From: Planktothricoides sp. SR001
GTDB lineage: Bacteria; Cyanobacteriota; Cyanobacteriia; Cyanobacteriales; Laspinemataceae
Length of the DNA stretch: 64,000 nt
NCBI RefSeq assembly: GCF_001276715.1
Contig: NZ_LIUQ01000003.1
Location: 207,381 to 271,380, forward strand
Direction of reading: 5' to 3'
This document shows, in pieces, positions 16,631 to 25,611 of this stretch. Each line of letters begins with the position of its first letter. Within the stretch, counting starts at the first letter, position 1. A program made the translations under genes and the position numbers. The notes under the pieces are model-generated. The model saw only the letters and a list, made by a program, of their open reading frames with translations, did not search any database and was not told where the DNA came from.

Positions 16631-16718
16631 TGCTCAACGCTTTGTTACTCAACGCTTTGTTGCTCAACACTTTGGTTTTAAAGCTTGCGGAATTAGAGAT
16701 TAAAGCATCAGAGGTGAT
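16631..16718 (-). repeat. Further CRISPR-repeat fragments upstream of the cas operon
   Basis: TGCTCAACGC-like half repeats occur at 16631, 16647 and 16661. A right-half fragment GCATCAGAGGTGAT lies at 16705-16718. They look like the debris of an older array or leader duplication. No gene is seen here. Confidence 0.5.
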
Positions 16719-16833
16719 ATATGTTCGGGATTATAACACACATTCCGGCAGTTGGCGAAAAAATTTACCGGAGTTGGACTTACCCACGGACTCTAAGGGT
16801 AAGGTGGGTAAAAGCCCACCCGCCCTACCTACT

Positions 16834-16870
16834 AAAAAAAAGGACTTGGCTGTTGCCTTGTCCTTTTTTT
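16834..16870. terminator. Second copy of the thrC-type bidirectional terminator
   Basis: An A8-GGAC-TT-GGC-TGTT-GCC-TT-GTCC-T8 hairpin, essentially identical to 5551-5587, lies outside any obvious operon end on the plus strand. It may insulate the cas promoter from the region to its right. Confidence 0.8.
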
Positions 16871-16969
16871 TATCAGATTTTTCCCCGCATATATGTATTG
16901 ACAAGGTTTCTAATTGCCAATACATAGTCAGTAATCTGAGGATGTATTCCCCTATTTTAGCCTCAGAAA

Positions 16970-17490
16970 CCAGAGAAACCGGGTTTCTTCAAGAAACTGG
17001 TTTCTTGGGTCTTCCCGTGGGGTGGCGAGAAACCGGGGCAAGAAACCGGGTTTCTCTGTAGGGGCGAATGGCCATTCGCCCCTACTTGGTTGGTGGCAAA
17101 GGTAGTCTAAAGAAACCCGGTTTCTGGGTGAGGTGGCAAAGGTTGACGAGAGAAACCCGGTTTCTGGGGTCTCTGGTTTCTTGGGTCTTCCCGTGGGGTG
17201 TAGGGGCGAAGCATTCGGGCGACAATTTATGGAATAAACAGAAAACTTTTAATCCGAATGCTTCGCCCTGATTGGTGGCAAAGGCTGACGAGAGAAACCC
17301 GGTTTCTGGAGTCTTGCCGTGGGGTGCGAGAAACCGGGGCAAGAAACCGGGTTTCTCTGTAGGGGCGAATGGCCATTCGCCCCTACTTGGTTGGTGGCAA
17401 AGGTAGTCTAAAGAAACCCGGTTTCTGGGTGGGGTGGCAAAGGTTGAGGAAAGAAACCCGGTTTCTGGGGTCTTGCCGTGGGGTGGCGCT
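16970..17490. repeat. Block of palindromic repeats with a ~300-bp tandem duplication
   Basis: At least eight AGAAACCCGGTTTCT palindromes, two GGGGCGAATGGCCATTCGCC palindromes and one GGGGCGAAGCATTCGGG inverted pair occupy this block. The stretch from about 17013 to 17190 is repeated at about 17314 to 17490, offset by 301 bp. Open frames here are repeat translations, not genes. Confidence 0.85.
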
Positions 17491-17735
17491 CTGTCGATCG
17501 CGTGTTAAGCTAGATCAGATTTGTGCAAAACCATCCCGATCGCAGTCTCCCAATTCGGCAATTGAAATGCCATCGCCAAATTAGACCAGATTTTTCCCTG
17601 TGATTGGTCGTTTGATTGGTCGTTTTTTCCCACAGGGCTTAGGCATGACCTCGCCAAATGTCTGTTCTGAAGCCCTTAAACCTGAATTCCTCAAAAAAAC
17701 CCTGAATTATTTTTAAGTAGCCTGTCTATGTCAAT

Positions 17736-19145
17736 TTGTCCCCGCATCTGAGTTTTGTTGTGGCTAAAAAATCTGAGTCTGAATTATCACCACCGATTTT
17801 AAACGAGTTAGGCGATCGCGACTTAGGGATTGCTTCCATCCTCGGGGATTTGCCTTTATATTCGTTTCAGGTAGAAATCAATACCCTCTGTTATCAAATT
17901 ACGGAGATATTTGAGAAACATCCCCTCCTGCCCGGAGCGATTTTAGTCGAAAATGGGGATTTTTTTGGCATGATTTCTCGCCAAAGATTATTAGAATATT
18001 TAATCCGACCGCGAGCGATCGATCTCTTTTTAAATGCCCCGGTGCAGTTAATCTACAGTTATGCCCGCACTGACTTATTAATTTTGAGCGATACAACCTC
18101 TATTTTATCCGCAGCGCGTTTAGCCTTGCGGCGATCGCCTCAACTATTATCAGAACCCATTGTCGTCAAAATGCAATCCGGTGCCTACAAGTTATTAAAT
18201 ATTAGTGAGTTAAATATTGCCTATTGGCAAATTCGCGGCATTGAAACGCAGTTACGGTTTGAAAACTTACAAACCCTTATGATTCAAACGGAGAAAATGG
18301 CCAGTTTAGGTCGTTTAGTAGATGGCGTTGCCCATGAAATATTAGATCCCGTAGGTTTTATTTGGGGAAATTTAACTTATGTCACCGACTATACTCAAAG
18401 TTTAATTGAGTTGATGGGGGCTTATGAGCAATTCCTGCCCAATGTACCAGAAGAAATTGCCGCCCTCCAGGAAGAAATTGAATTCAATTTTTTAAAGCAG
18501 GATTTACCCAGAGCCTTAGATAGTATCAAAAATGGCGCAGAACGTTTAAAAAATATAGCTAGTAGCTTACAAAATTTTTGCCATATGGATGAAGTTTATC
18601 CCAAACCGGCTGATTTGCACGCGGCCATTGATAGTGTGCTGTTACTACTGAAAAGTCGGTTAAGTGGAGAAGTAAAAATCGTCAAAAATTATGGTTACAT
18701 ACCTCCAGTTTCTTGCTATATCGGACAACTGAATCAAGTTTTTATCAATATTCTGGGTTATGCCATTGATGGACTGATTAATCAAGAGGTGAATCAGAAA
18801 TTCGATCAAGAATTTAGCGAAACCGACTATTTAAACCCGGTGCAAACCTTATCCAAGTCTCAGATTTATATTACCACTACTATTATCTCTAGATCGGGGG
18901 AAATGCCGGATCGACTTGACGATCGCTGGGTGTCGATTAAAATTAAAGATAATGGAGCGGGGATGTCTTCCGAGAAGTTGGCGCAACTCTATGCTTCGTT
19001 TTCTGGCAATCATCGCCGCGTGGAAAAAGAAACCAGTTTATCCGTCTCTTATTGGATTATCACCGCCAAACATGGCGGGGAATTTCTGATGCGATCGCAG
19101 CCAGGAGAAGGCACGGAATTTGAAATTTTATTACGGGTTTATTAA
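17736..19145 (+). CDS. Histidine kinase with N-terminal CBS-like domain
   Basis: This is a soluble sensor kinase of about 470 aa. The N-terminal ~165 residues resemble a CBS pair, as in other cyanobacterial kinases (phrases GDLPLYSFQVE, GAILVENGDFFGMISRQRLLEYL). The dimerisation His is His200 in VAHEILDP, followed by a weak N-box QVFINILGYAIDGLIN and the G1 box IKDNGAGM. A glycine-rich G2 box is not obvious, so ATP binding may be altered. No ATG fits the start. TTG 17736 or GTG 17760 are the candidates. No response regulator is adjacent. Signal and partner are unknown. Confidence 0.85.
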   Translation: MSPHLSFVVAKKSESELSPPILNELGDRDLGIASILGDLPLYSFQVEINTLCYQITEIFEKHPLLPGAILVENGDFFGMISRQRLLEYLIRPRAIDLFLNAPVQLIYSYARTDLLILSDTTSILSAARLALRRSPQLLSEPIVVKMQSGAYKLLNISELNIAYWQIRGIETQLRFENLQTLMIQTEKMASLGRLVDGVAHEILDPVGFIWGNLTYVTDYTQSLIELMGAYEQFLPNVPEEIAALQEEIEFNFLKQDLPRALDSIKNGAERLKNIASSLQNFCHMDEVYPKPADLHAAIDSVLLLLKSRLSGEVKIVKNYGYIPPVSCYIGQLNQVFINILGYAIDGLINQEVNQKFDQEFSETDYLNPVQTLSKSQIYITTTIISRSGEMPDRLDDRWVSIKIKDNGAGMSSEKLAQLYASFSGNHRRVEKETSLSVSYWIITAKHGGEFLMRSQPGEGTEFEILLRVY

Positions 19146-19405
19146 TTTCCTGTGGTTAATCCGTTCAAATTCGCCAATGTTTAGCCAATTTAATGACAAT
19201 TGCAGGGAAGCTACAGATGCGATCGAAGGTCTCCAGGCATTTCTCGTTTTTCCATTCCGAGAAATACGCGGCCCCCATACATCCACAGCCCCCCTGCAAT
19301 CTATAACAATGCCAATTGAATGGCAGTAAATTAGAAAAACATTTGATGCAGCAGGAAAGACAACCTATCTCCGGGTTTTTATCCCAGAAAGGTAGCCAAA
19401 CTCAA

Positions 19406-20233
19406 TTAAGCGTTGGGTTCAACCCGACCGTAAAACTGACCAATAATCTTCACTTTCACAGCATCTTTAGCGCCTAAGTCCGTATCAGAATCTTGTTCGC
19501 TGATAAAGATACCGGCAATTTCACCAGTGCGACCATCAACCTTGGCGATTTTCAAAGAAATTTCCCCACTACCACCCAGGGCACGCTTGATATTGCTGCG
19601 GGCAATTTCTTCTTTATCTGCGGCTGCCGGAATTGCGACTGCATTATCGTAGCCGGTAGCTTCACCGCGACCCTTGGGATCCAAAAAGGCCGAAGAGCGA
19701 TAAGAAGGAACAGAGAATTTGCCTTCAAAGTCGGTAGAAGTGTTAATAGTGTCTATTCCAGGCTGGCTGGTGGCCACGAGTTTTTTAATCGTGAACAGGA
19801 AAGGAACTTCCTCACCGCCGGGAAGCACCACCGTGGTTGGCTGGAAATCGATCCCATCCTCTTCATAGAAGGTGAGGCTGCGATCTTCGTTGATGCTCAA
19901 CGGGCCGCTGATTTGGGTCAGACTGGTGGTGTAGCGAGTCAACAATTTACTGGGGACAAATTCAGACTCTTGTTTGCGCTTATTCGTTTCTTCCTCAACG
20001 AAGAATTCTTTGGGCTGTAAACACAAATCGGTGAGGATATATGACTGGTTAGGATCAAGAAAAATGGAACCGCGAGCGGTTTCTGGTAACTCAGGACAAT
20101 TATTGGCAAGTCCAGTATTGACAATATCTTCATAAGTCAGTTGATCCTTACTGACGGTCGGACCTTCACTACAAGCAGTTAACACACCTAAACACAGTGC
20201 TAGAAGTGCAGCAATTACAGCGCGATACCTCAT
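19406..20233 (-). CDS. psbO: Photosystem II manganese-stabilising protein PsbO
   Basis: PsbO is the lumenal extrinsic subunit that stabilises the Mn4CaO5 cluster. The 275-aa precursor has a signal segment MRYRAVIAALLALCLGVLTACS, followed by the mature signature LTYEDIVNTGLANNCPEL. The two Cys of the conserved disulfide lie in NNCPE and DLCLQP. Further family motifs are KDGIDFQPTTVVLPGGEEVPF-like (here EDGIDFQPTTVVLPGGEE), FLDPKGRG and SDTDLGAKDAVKV. The ATG at 20233 has GAGG six bases upstream and is preferred over an upstream in-frame start. LTAC at the end of the signal fits a lipobox, so the protein could be lipid-anchored. Confidence 0.97.
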   Translation of the reverse strand: MRYRAVIAALLALCLGVLTACSEGPTVSKDQLTYEDIVNTGLANNCPELPETARGSIFLDPNQSYILTDLCLQPKEFFVEEETNKRKQESEFVPSKLLTRYTTSLTQISGPLSINEDRSLTFYEEDGIDFQPTTVVLPGGEEVPFLFTIKKLVATSQPGIDTINTSTDFEGKFSVPSYRSSAFLDPKGRGEATGYDNAVAIPAAADKEEIARSNIKRALGGSGEISLKIAKVDGRTGEIAGIFISEQDSDTDLGAKDAVKVKIIGQFYGRVEPNA

Positions 20234-21057
20234 GTTCAACCTCAATCTCAAAAATATAACAATCTTAACGGCACCCAGAAGGGCTTTTCAGAGAATTTTC
20301 CAGCTAAATGAACGCCCGCGAGCTATCCACAACCCTAGCGCCAGACAGAGAGCGCAGAGCCTTCCCGAATGGATGAATCATCGGCCACCTTGTAGGGACA
20401 ATTGTCACCAGAAAAGATGTCCTGATTTTTCTCGGAGCAGCGATCCCAGTTGAAAAGCTGCCCGGTTGCCCAGAGTGACTTAACTTTTATCGCTTTCAAG
20501 ATTCCCTACAGCATTTTACCGAAAAACCGGCAACATTCTATCTGATGGAGTATCTTGTCTATTTTGATTGTCTCAATTTACCACCGATCGTGAAAGTGAT
20601 GAAATTTTAGAGACTGGGCAGTTTTCTCAAAGGCGATCGCGATTCCATTAATGCGCCGACGGCGATATACCCCGCTTAAGCTGTGTTATATTTGTTTGTG
20701 CTTTGTCTGATATATGTCACGACAATCGTAGGCATCTAGGAATCTAGGCATTTTTTTCCGGGATCAACCCGGATTGTGACGGAAAATTTTGTTGAAGCAG
20801 GGTTTTTCAGGCGATCGCAGCCTGACCTGGGGACAACGAAAATCCATCATCGGACTTTGAGGATAATGGCTCACCGAACCTAAATAGAACCTAAATATAT
20901 TTGGAGAGAATATTTGTAGAAAATATTTGTAGAGATATTTTTACCAGATTTTTCTGTGACTTTACGGTTCATGTGAACTGATTGAAATTAGCTATTTAAA
21001 ACTTAGTGGTAATAGCTGAATTTGACAAAAAAATCAAGCTATAGGAGGATTTATATT
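20234..21057. other. Intergenic region upstream of psbO
   Basis: 824 bp hold no convincing gene. The region must contain the leftward psbO promoter and the rightward promoter of the 21058 gene, but I cannot place boxes with confidence. A duplicated ATATTTGTAGA stretch near 20909-20935 and a CATCTAGGAATCTAGG doublet near 20732 are the only local repeats seen. Confidence 0.5.
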
Positions 21058-21423
21058 ATGACTGATATGGAGAAACTGCACTGGGAAAAGTTTAACCATA
21101 AGTGGGATAAAGTGGCCACAAGAATCAGAAAATTAGCAAAAGAAAATGCCGGAGATATTGAAGCAATATTATCTCTTTTGCGCCTACTGGAAAATCTGCA
21201 CAAAGAAATTAGAGATGGGGTTTTTCAAGAATGTTTACCGGAGAATCGTCAAGCTCTTTATAACTTATTAAGAGACATAGAGAATGCCGGTGGATGGCCA
21301 TATATATATCGAGGCAGCTTACAATCTCTGCTGGCTAAATTCTCAAAAGAAGAAGCCAATGAATTATTATTGGAAGCTGGCCAAACGCCCTCTAATTTAT
21401 TGGACAATAATGCGGAGAAATAG
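21058..21423 (+). CDS. Hypothetical protein, 121 aa
   Basis: This small, charged and mostly helical protein begins MTDMEKLHWEKFNHKWDKVA and has the segment IEAILSLLRLLENLHKEI. No known domain is recognised. An excellent ribosome-binding site AGGAGG nine bases before the ATG at 21058 makes it a real gene and argues against the longer frame from 21022. A strong hairpin follows about 100 bp downstream. It stands alone on its strand. Confidence 0.8.
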   Translation: MTDMEKLHWEKFNHKWDKVATRIRKLAKENAGDIEAILSLLRLLENLHKEIRDGVFQECLPENRQALYNLLRDIENAGGWPYIYRGSLQSLLAKFSKEEANELLLEAGQTPSNLLDNNAEK

Positions 21424-21521
21424 TATTTGAATTTTCTTAGAACTGGGGTGGTTTATCCTCCCGAACCTACCGATGATTATTACACCATCATGTTCTGAAA
21501 AAATTCAGTCTAATTTTCAGT

Positions 21522-21556
21522 CAATTAGAGACGTTCAGATTGAACGTCTCTAATTG
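21522..21556. terminator. Long perfect hairpin, probable terminator
   Basis: The 16-bp arms CAATTAGAGACGTTCA and TGAACGTCTCTAATTG are separated by GAT and flanked by TTTTCAG and AAAA. It lies between the converging 21058 gene and the RTX gene and could end both transcripts. Confidence 0.75.
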
Positions 21557-21678
21557 AAAATGCCAATGGCTAACAATCAAAGGTAAATCTTAGGTCAATA
21601 TTTAGGTAAATATTATTTACCCGATTATTTCCCGGTAATTTATCCGCTAATTAAATTGGGAAAATTGGGAGATATATT

Positions 21679-22902
21679 CTAAACCGTCAAAGTCAAATCA
21701 TAAGTTGTATCCCCTTCGACTCGTAAAACTCGGACATAGTAAACTCCCGCTGTTAAAGGATCTTCAACTCTTTCGGCAAGGGTGCCAGTGTTCTCAGAAG
21801 ATTTGCGAATATCAGCCTCTTCAATTATGCCATTACCGTCGTCTTGAATTAGTTGAATATCCGCATTGGCACTTAAGTTATTCATCACCGCTCTAAAAGT
21901 GGCATCGGATTCAAGTCTAAATCGATAGATATCGGCGATATTAGAATCACTCAGAGAACCATTGTCAATGGTTAGAGTTCCGTTGAGAGTCCCCAAATCC
22001 TCAGCTTCAGTTAAATCGTTGATATCTTCTTGCTGATTAGTATTCCCGGTGTTCGTTGGGGTTTGAGTGTTATTCGTGCCACTACCACTGCTGGTCACGG
22101 GTTGACCATTAATGGTGAGAAAATCATTAACATCAATTACCCTGGAGGAAACTCCTTCGAGGATGGCAATGACTTTTCCGGTGCTTTTTAAGGAGAAAAC
22201 GGTACTTTCAACCAAGCTGTTATCTCGACTAATGGTGGTGGCAGATGCCCATGTGAGATCGTCAAAACTAATATCGTTTTCATCAATCACCAGAAAATCT
22301 TCGGTATCGTCGTAGTCTGTGATTAAGGTTCGTCCCAGTGATTGCAAGACAAAGCGATCGCTCCCAGTCCCCCCGGTTAAAGTATCGTTCCCTCTGTCCC
22401 CCCAAAGAAAGTCATCACCAAATCCACCAATCAAGATGTCATCCCCTTGACCTCCGCGCAAAGTATCTGAACCATCACCCCCAAGAATTTCATCATTCCC
22501 TTGGTTGCCATTGACAAAATCATCGCCAATATCCCCATATAGGGTGTCATCTCCTTCTCCCCCGGATAGATTATCACTGCCATTGCCACCCCGGAGGATG
22601 TCATCACCATCTAGACCAAACAGAAAATCGTCTCCCGCATTCCCTTGGAGTAAATCATTTCCTAAATCACCAAACAAGGTGTCATTTCCGTCGTCCCCAA
22701 ATAAGGTGTCATCGTCTCTACCCCCGTAGAGGAGATCGTTTCCTTCGCCCCCAAACAGCAAATCATTGCCTCGGTTGCCATTAAGCAGATCATCCCCTAA
22801 GAGTCCTCTGAGGGTATCATTTCCATCCAGGCCCTGAATCGTATTCGCTAGGTTCGTGCCGATAATTTCGTTAGGGTCGAGATTACCAAGAATCGTTGTC
22901 AT
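21679..22902 (-). CDS. RTX-type calcium-binding protein with C-terminal PPC-like domain
   Basis: This 407-aa probably secreted protein begins MTTILGNLDPNEIIGTNLAN without a signal peptide, as in RTX proteins exported by type I systems. Residues ~20-180 are consecutive nonapeptide repeats of GGxGxDxLx type (for example GGEGNDLLYGGRDDDTLFG), which bind Ca2+ in a parallel beta roll. A segment SDRFVLQSLGRTLITDY links to a second part. The C-terminal ~110 residues (DLGTLNGTL...DIYRFRLESDA...AGVYYVRVLRVEG) resemble the bacterial pre-peptidase C-terminal domain. Function is unknown; cell-surface or secreted roles are usual. No exporter genes are adjacent. Confidence 0.9.
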   Translation of the reverse strand: MTTILGNLDPNEIIGTNLANTIQGLDGNDTLRGLLGDDLLNGNRGNDLLFGGEGNDLLYGGRDDDTLFGDDGNDTLFGDLGNDLLQGNAGDDFLFGLDGDDILRGGNGSDNLSGGEGDDTLYGDIGDDFVNGNQGNDEILGGDGSDTLRGGQGDDILIGGFGDDFLWGDRGNDTLTGGTGSDRFVLQSLGRTLITDYDDTEDFLVIDENDISFDDLTWASATTISRDNSLVESTVFSLKSTGKVIAILEGVSSRVIDVNDFLTINGQPVTSSGSGTNNTQTPTNTGNTNQQEDINDLTEAEDLGTLNGTLTIDNGSLSDSNIADIYRFRLESDATFRAVMNNLSANADIQLIQDDGNGIIEEADIRKSSENTGTLAERVEDPLTAGVYYVRVLRVEGDTTYDLTLTV

Positions 22903-23157
22903 AGATCAAAAATTTCTCCAAATACTAATAATGACTTTTAGGTGACAGACTCAACCACAATCCTCCAGATCGGGTGAGTCTCGGTGTTTCACTCATCTTC
23001 TTACTCATCCTAGACCAAGATTCACAATCATTTATTTTTTGCCAGACTGAGGCATAATCCCCATATTTAGTGTCAAATTCAGGCTGATAGAATAAATAAC
23101 CTGACAAATGGAGTGCCGGGAGTCATTCCTCAGTGCGGGGGTATAATTGATAAATTA

Positions 23158-23190
23158 TAAAACGCCACTTGAAACAGCAGTGGCGTTTTA
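23158..23190 (-). terminator. Strong hairpin terminator behind the 23200 gene
   Basis: The 12-bp arms TAAAACGCCACT and AGTGGCGTTTTA surround a 9-base loop, with A/T runs on both sides. It begins 9 bp after the stop of the minus-strand gene 23200-23463. Confidence 0.85.
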
Positions 23191-23199
23191 TGGTTAATC

Positions 23200-23463
23200 C
23201 TAATCAGACAATTCCTTCAGCAATTCCGAGTAAATCATCGCAGCCACCTTTCGCATAGTTGCACCACGAGCGGCATAAAGTGCTTTTCCGTTGAGTTTTT
23301 GCAAGGATCCATCAGGCAGTAGCAGGTAAGCACGGTTCAGCCAATACTCAAGAATTCGGTGAACGGTTGGTGTTTCAACAAACTTTTTGTTGAATTTGCC
23401 ATTCTCTTTGAGTGACATTTCAAACTTGTTATTGATGTACAGCCACATTATCGATCGCGCCAT
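23200..23463 (-). CDS. Hypothetical protein, 87 aa, next to a phage-like gene
   Basis: The product begins MARSIMWLYINNKFEMSLKE and is basic with a helical C-terminus. The segment ATMRKVAAMIYSELLKELSD is the most regular part. No domain is recognised. The immediately following terminator supports expression. The start is uncertain because the AGGA in front of the ATG at 23463 has no spacing, and internal Met codons exist. It is divergent from the tail-fibre-like gene and could belong to the same phage remnant. Confidence 0.5.
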   Translation of the reverse strand: MARSIMWLYINNKFEMSLKENGKFNKKFVETPTVHRILEYWLNRAYLLLPDGSLQKLNGKALYAARGATMRKVAAMIYSELLKELSD

Positions 23464-23695
23464 TCCTGACCCTTTTGCCTTGGACTTTGAATTGACAGTA
23501 GCGCCTCTTAGAAAATATTTAGAAAATATTTATGCTTTTGTTACTCCAAGTTTAAAAGTCCATCCCGTTGGTTCACGAGGAAACAAGGAATTGCGAATGA
23601 CTCCGAATCCTGAAATGATTGAGCACGCAAATGCACTGGGAATTAGATACTTTGTTAGATAATTAATTGTCAGTAAACCAGAAAATAAGGGTTTT

Positions 23696-25192
23696 ATGGG
23701 CGGACTTATAACACCCAATGAAATTGAATCAAATCTTTCCTCTAATCGTTTATACCATAATTATTTTACTGCTTCTACTGTACCTAAAAATTCTGATAAA
23801 AGATGGCAATTTAAAATCCCTAGAAAAATAATAGGGTGTCGGGGATTTGTTTTTTTAGTTGGATGTTCTATTAATTCCGCCCCAAACCATTGGCGTCTTG
23901 GTTGTACGGTCCAGTATGCCTCTTACTCAAGTCCAGACTCCACGAAAATTTTAGACCCTGATGCAATTAATTTAATTAGGGTTGAAGAGCGAAAACAATG
24001 CATATTGAATTCATACACCCTCTGTATTTGGCCAGACTTAAATGCTCAACAAACTTGTCTAATTATTGATTTTACTCATTGGTTGATGGACGCGACAATT
24101 GAGATTTTCTGGTACAACGTAGAGTATGAGACAAATTTTTTTAGCAAGCTCCGAGAATCCTTAACCGGAATTTTCGGAGATGCAGCCTACCTTGATAACA
24201 ATTTGGGTGAATACATTAACTCAAGAGTTCAAATAAGCCTTGCAGATCATGTTGTCAACGAAAATGCCCACAATCAATATTTAAAGTCTGACGACGCATC
24301 GCAAATTTACTTAAAACTTTCAGACTTTGACGTGGCGATCGCTGACTCAAACGCTTTAAGCATTGCGCTAGACCCTTATTTGCTGAAATCTCAAGCTAAC
24401 TTAACGTTTGTCCCGAAAGAGACTTTCGAGCAAGAAAGGACATTTACCGATGAGGCAGTTCAGGAAGCAAAAGACATAGCTGCCGCTGACCTTGCATCTC
24501 ACGTGGCGGCAAGCAATCCCCATAATATTTCCCCAGAAGCGATCAGGGCTCTCGAAGAAGGGTTTAGAAGTCATAACCACGAGGAAAGGTACGCAGCCAT
24601 AGAACACTCACACGATGAAATTAATCCGCAAGGGAATTTACAGGTCAATTCTCTAACTCTTAGTCAGCCTTTGGGGATTTTAGGTGGCGGCACTGGGGCG
24701 AGTACCGCTGCCGCCGCATCGCATACTCACACGGGCGCTCAAATTTCTGGGAATATCCCTGGAAATGCTGCCAATATTACTGGGATAGCTGCGATCGCGA
24801 ATGGCGGCACCGGGGCAAGTACCGTATCAGCGGCACGAACTAATTTACAAGTAGGAATAAGTGAAATTTCTGTTACTTTTAATACAGGATGGGATAATTA
24901 TAGTTCATCCTGGTTTTTACAAGTTAATAAGTTTTCGAGTTTAGTTGTTATAAGAGGATTAGTAATTAGAACTTCTGGAACTAATAATACTATTTTAGTA
25001 TTACCCTCAAGTTGTCGTCCCAGCAGTAATATAATGTCAATGTGTTGGGGGTATTACGATTACACTTATTATCCCTGTCGAGTAGATTTTTACCCTAATG
25101 GCAATGTAGCCTTGATATATGCCACCGGAACAATTCCCTCATTAATTACCTGGATTCAAATTAACGCTACTTTTGTCACAGCTAATCCTTAA
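23696..25192 (+). CDS. Phage tail-fibre-like protein
   Basis: The 498-aa product has no signal peptide. The N-terminal ~170 residues are unassigned. Residues ~190-330 contain coiled, Ala- and His-rich segments (NPHNISPEAIRALEEGFRSH, HSHDEINPQG). Two glycine-rich GGTGAST motifs near residues 330 and 370, the second followed by ARTNLQ, are hallmarks of caudovirus tail-fibre and collar repeats. The C-terminal ~110 residues are beta-rich and likely form the receptor-binding tip. No head, tail, lysis or integrase gene is nearby, so it is either a phage remnant or a domesticated fibre. AAGGG precedes the ATG. Confidence 0.75.
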   Translation: MGGLITPNEIESNLSSNRLYHNYFTASTVPKNSDKRWQFKIPRKIIGCRGFVFLVGCSINSAPNHWRLGCTVQYASYSSPDSTKILDPDAINLIRVEERKQCILNSYTLCIWPDLNAQQTCLIIDFTHWLMDATIEIFWYNVEYETNFFSKLRESLTGIFGDAAYLDNNLGEYINSRVQISLADHVVNENAHNQYLKSDDASQIYLKLSDFDVAIADSNALSIALDPYLLKSQANLTFVPKETFEQERTFTDEAVQEAKDIAAADLASHVAASNPHNISPEAIRALEEGFRSHNHEERYAAIEHSHDEINPQGNLQVNSLTLSQPLGILGGGTGASTAAAASHTHTGAQISGNIPGNAANITGIAAIANGGTGASTVSAARTNLQVGISEISVTFNTGWDNYSSSWFLQVNKFSSLVVIRGLVIRTSGTNNTILVLPSSCRPSSNIMSMCWGYYDYTYYPCRVDFYPNGNVALIYATGTIPSLITWIQINATFVTANP

Positions 25193-25234
25193 ACCAAATG
25201 GATCCTATTTTTGTTGGTTAGGGATTCCTATCCC

Positions 25235-25408
25235 ATTAAGGTTCCTTGCAATTTGGCGGCGGCCATTTCCGCTTGGCAAAGCGCTGCCCAACAGTTTGAG
25301 CCAGAGGGCGATATGCTGGTCGGGCGGCACTAAGTTTTCACTATATGTCCTTGGGGTATCAAGAACTAGGACAGCCGGATTCTACCGTTAAAGCCACAGG
25401 ACTGTAAC
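25235..25408 (+). pseudogene. Remnant of a CHAT-TPR protein N-terminus
   Basis: Frame-shifted conceptual translation gives NLAAAISAWQSAAQQFEPEG followed by RAALSFHYMSLGYQELGQ. This is the pattern of the first TPR units in cyanobacterial CHAT-TPR proteins (AI.AWQQAA..FE..GD..G.AL...SLAYQ.LGQ). The two halves are in different frames and no further TPR or CHAT sequence follows, so it is a decayed fragment of an unknown larger gene. Confidence 0.5.
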
Positions 25409-25458
25409 CACCGTCTCCTTGGCGATTAACCCAGGCGATTAACCCAGGCGATTAAACG

Positions 25459-25499
25459 ATCAAGACAGCCCGGGCAACAAAACCCTTAGCTGTCTTGAT
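25459..25499. terminator. Hairpin downstream of rpaA
   Basis: The 11-bp arms ATCAAGACAGC and GCTGTCTTGAT enclose a 19-base loop, 113 bp beyond the rpaA stop. GCGATTAACCCAG is repeated in tandem just before it (about 25421-25455). It is a possible terminator without a strong T run. Confidence 0.5.
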
Positions 25500-25611
25500 G
25501 ATTAACTGTATGGGTACTGCAAAATTTTTAGCTGACTGTTGAATTTTGATTAACCCGCAGTGGTCTGTTGAATCACTATCGATCTTCCTCGCTTGGAATT
25601 CTCGGATGCCC

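Noticed and set aside
17082..17584. Frames of ~70-86 codons on both strands
   Set aside because: They fall in the duplicated palindrome block and share identical repeat-derived peptides.
22925..23107. 60-aa minus-strand frame upstream of the RTX gene
   Set aside because: No start signal and no protein-like pattern; more likely leader sequence.
23387..23662. 91-aa plus-strand frame overlapping the 23200-23463 gene
   Set aside because: Its first 25 codons are antisense to the other gene. The remainder has no ribosome-binding site or recognised family, though a small phage-derived gene cannot be excluded.
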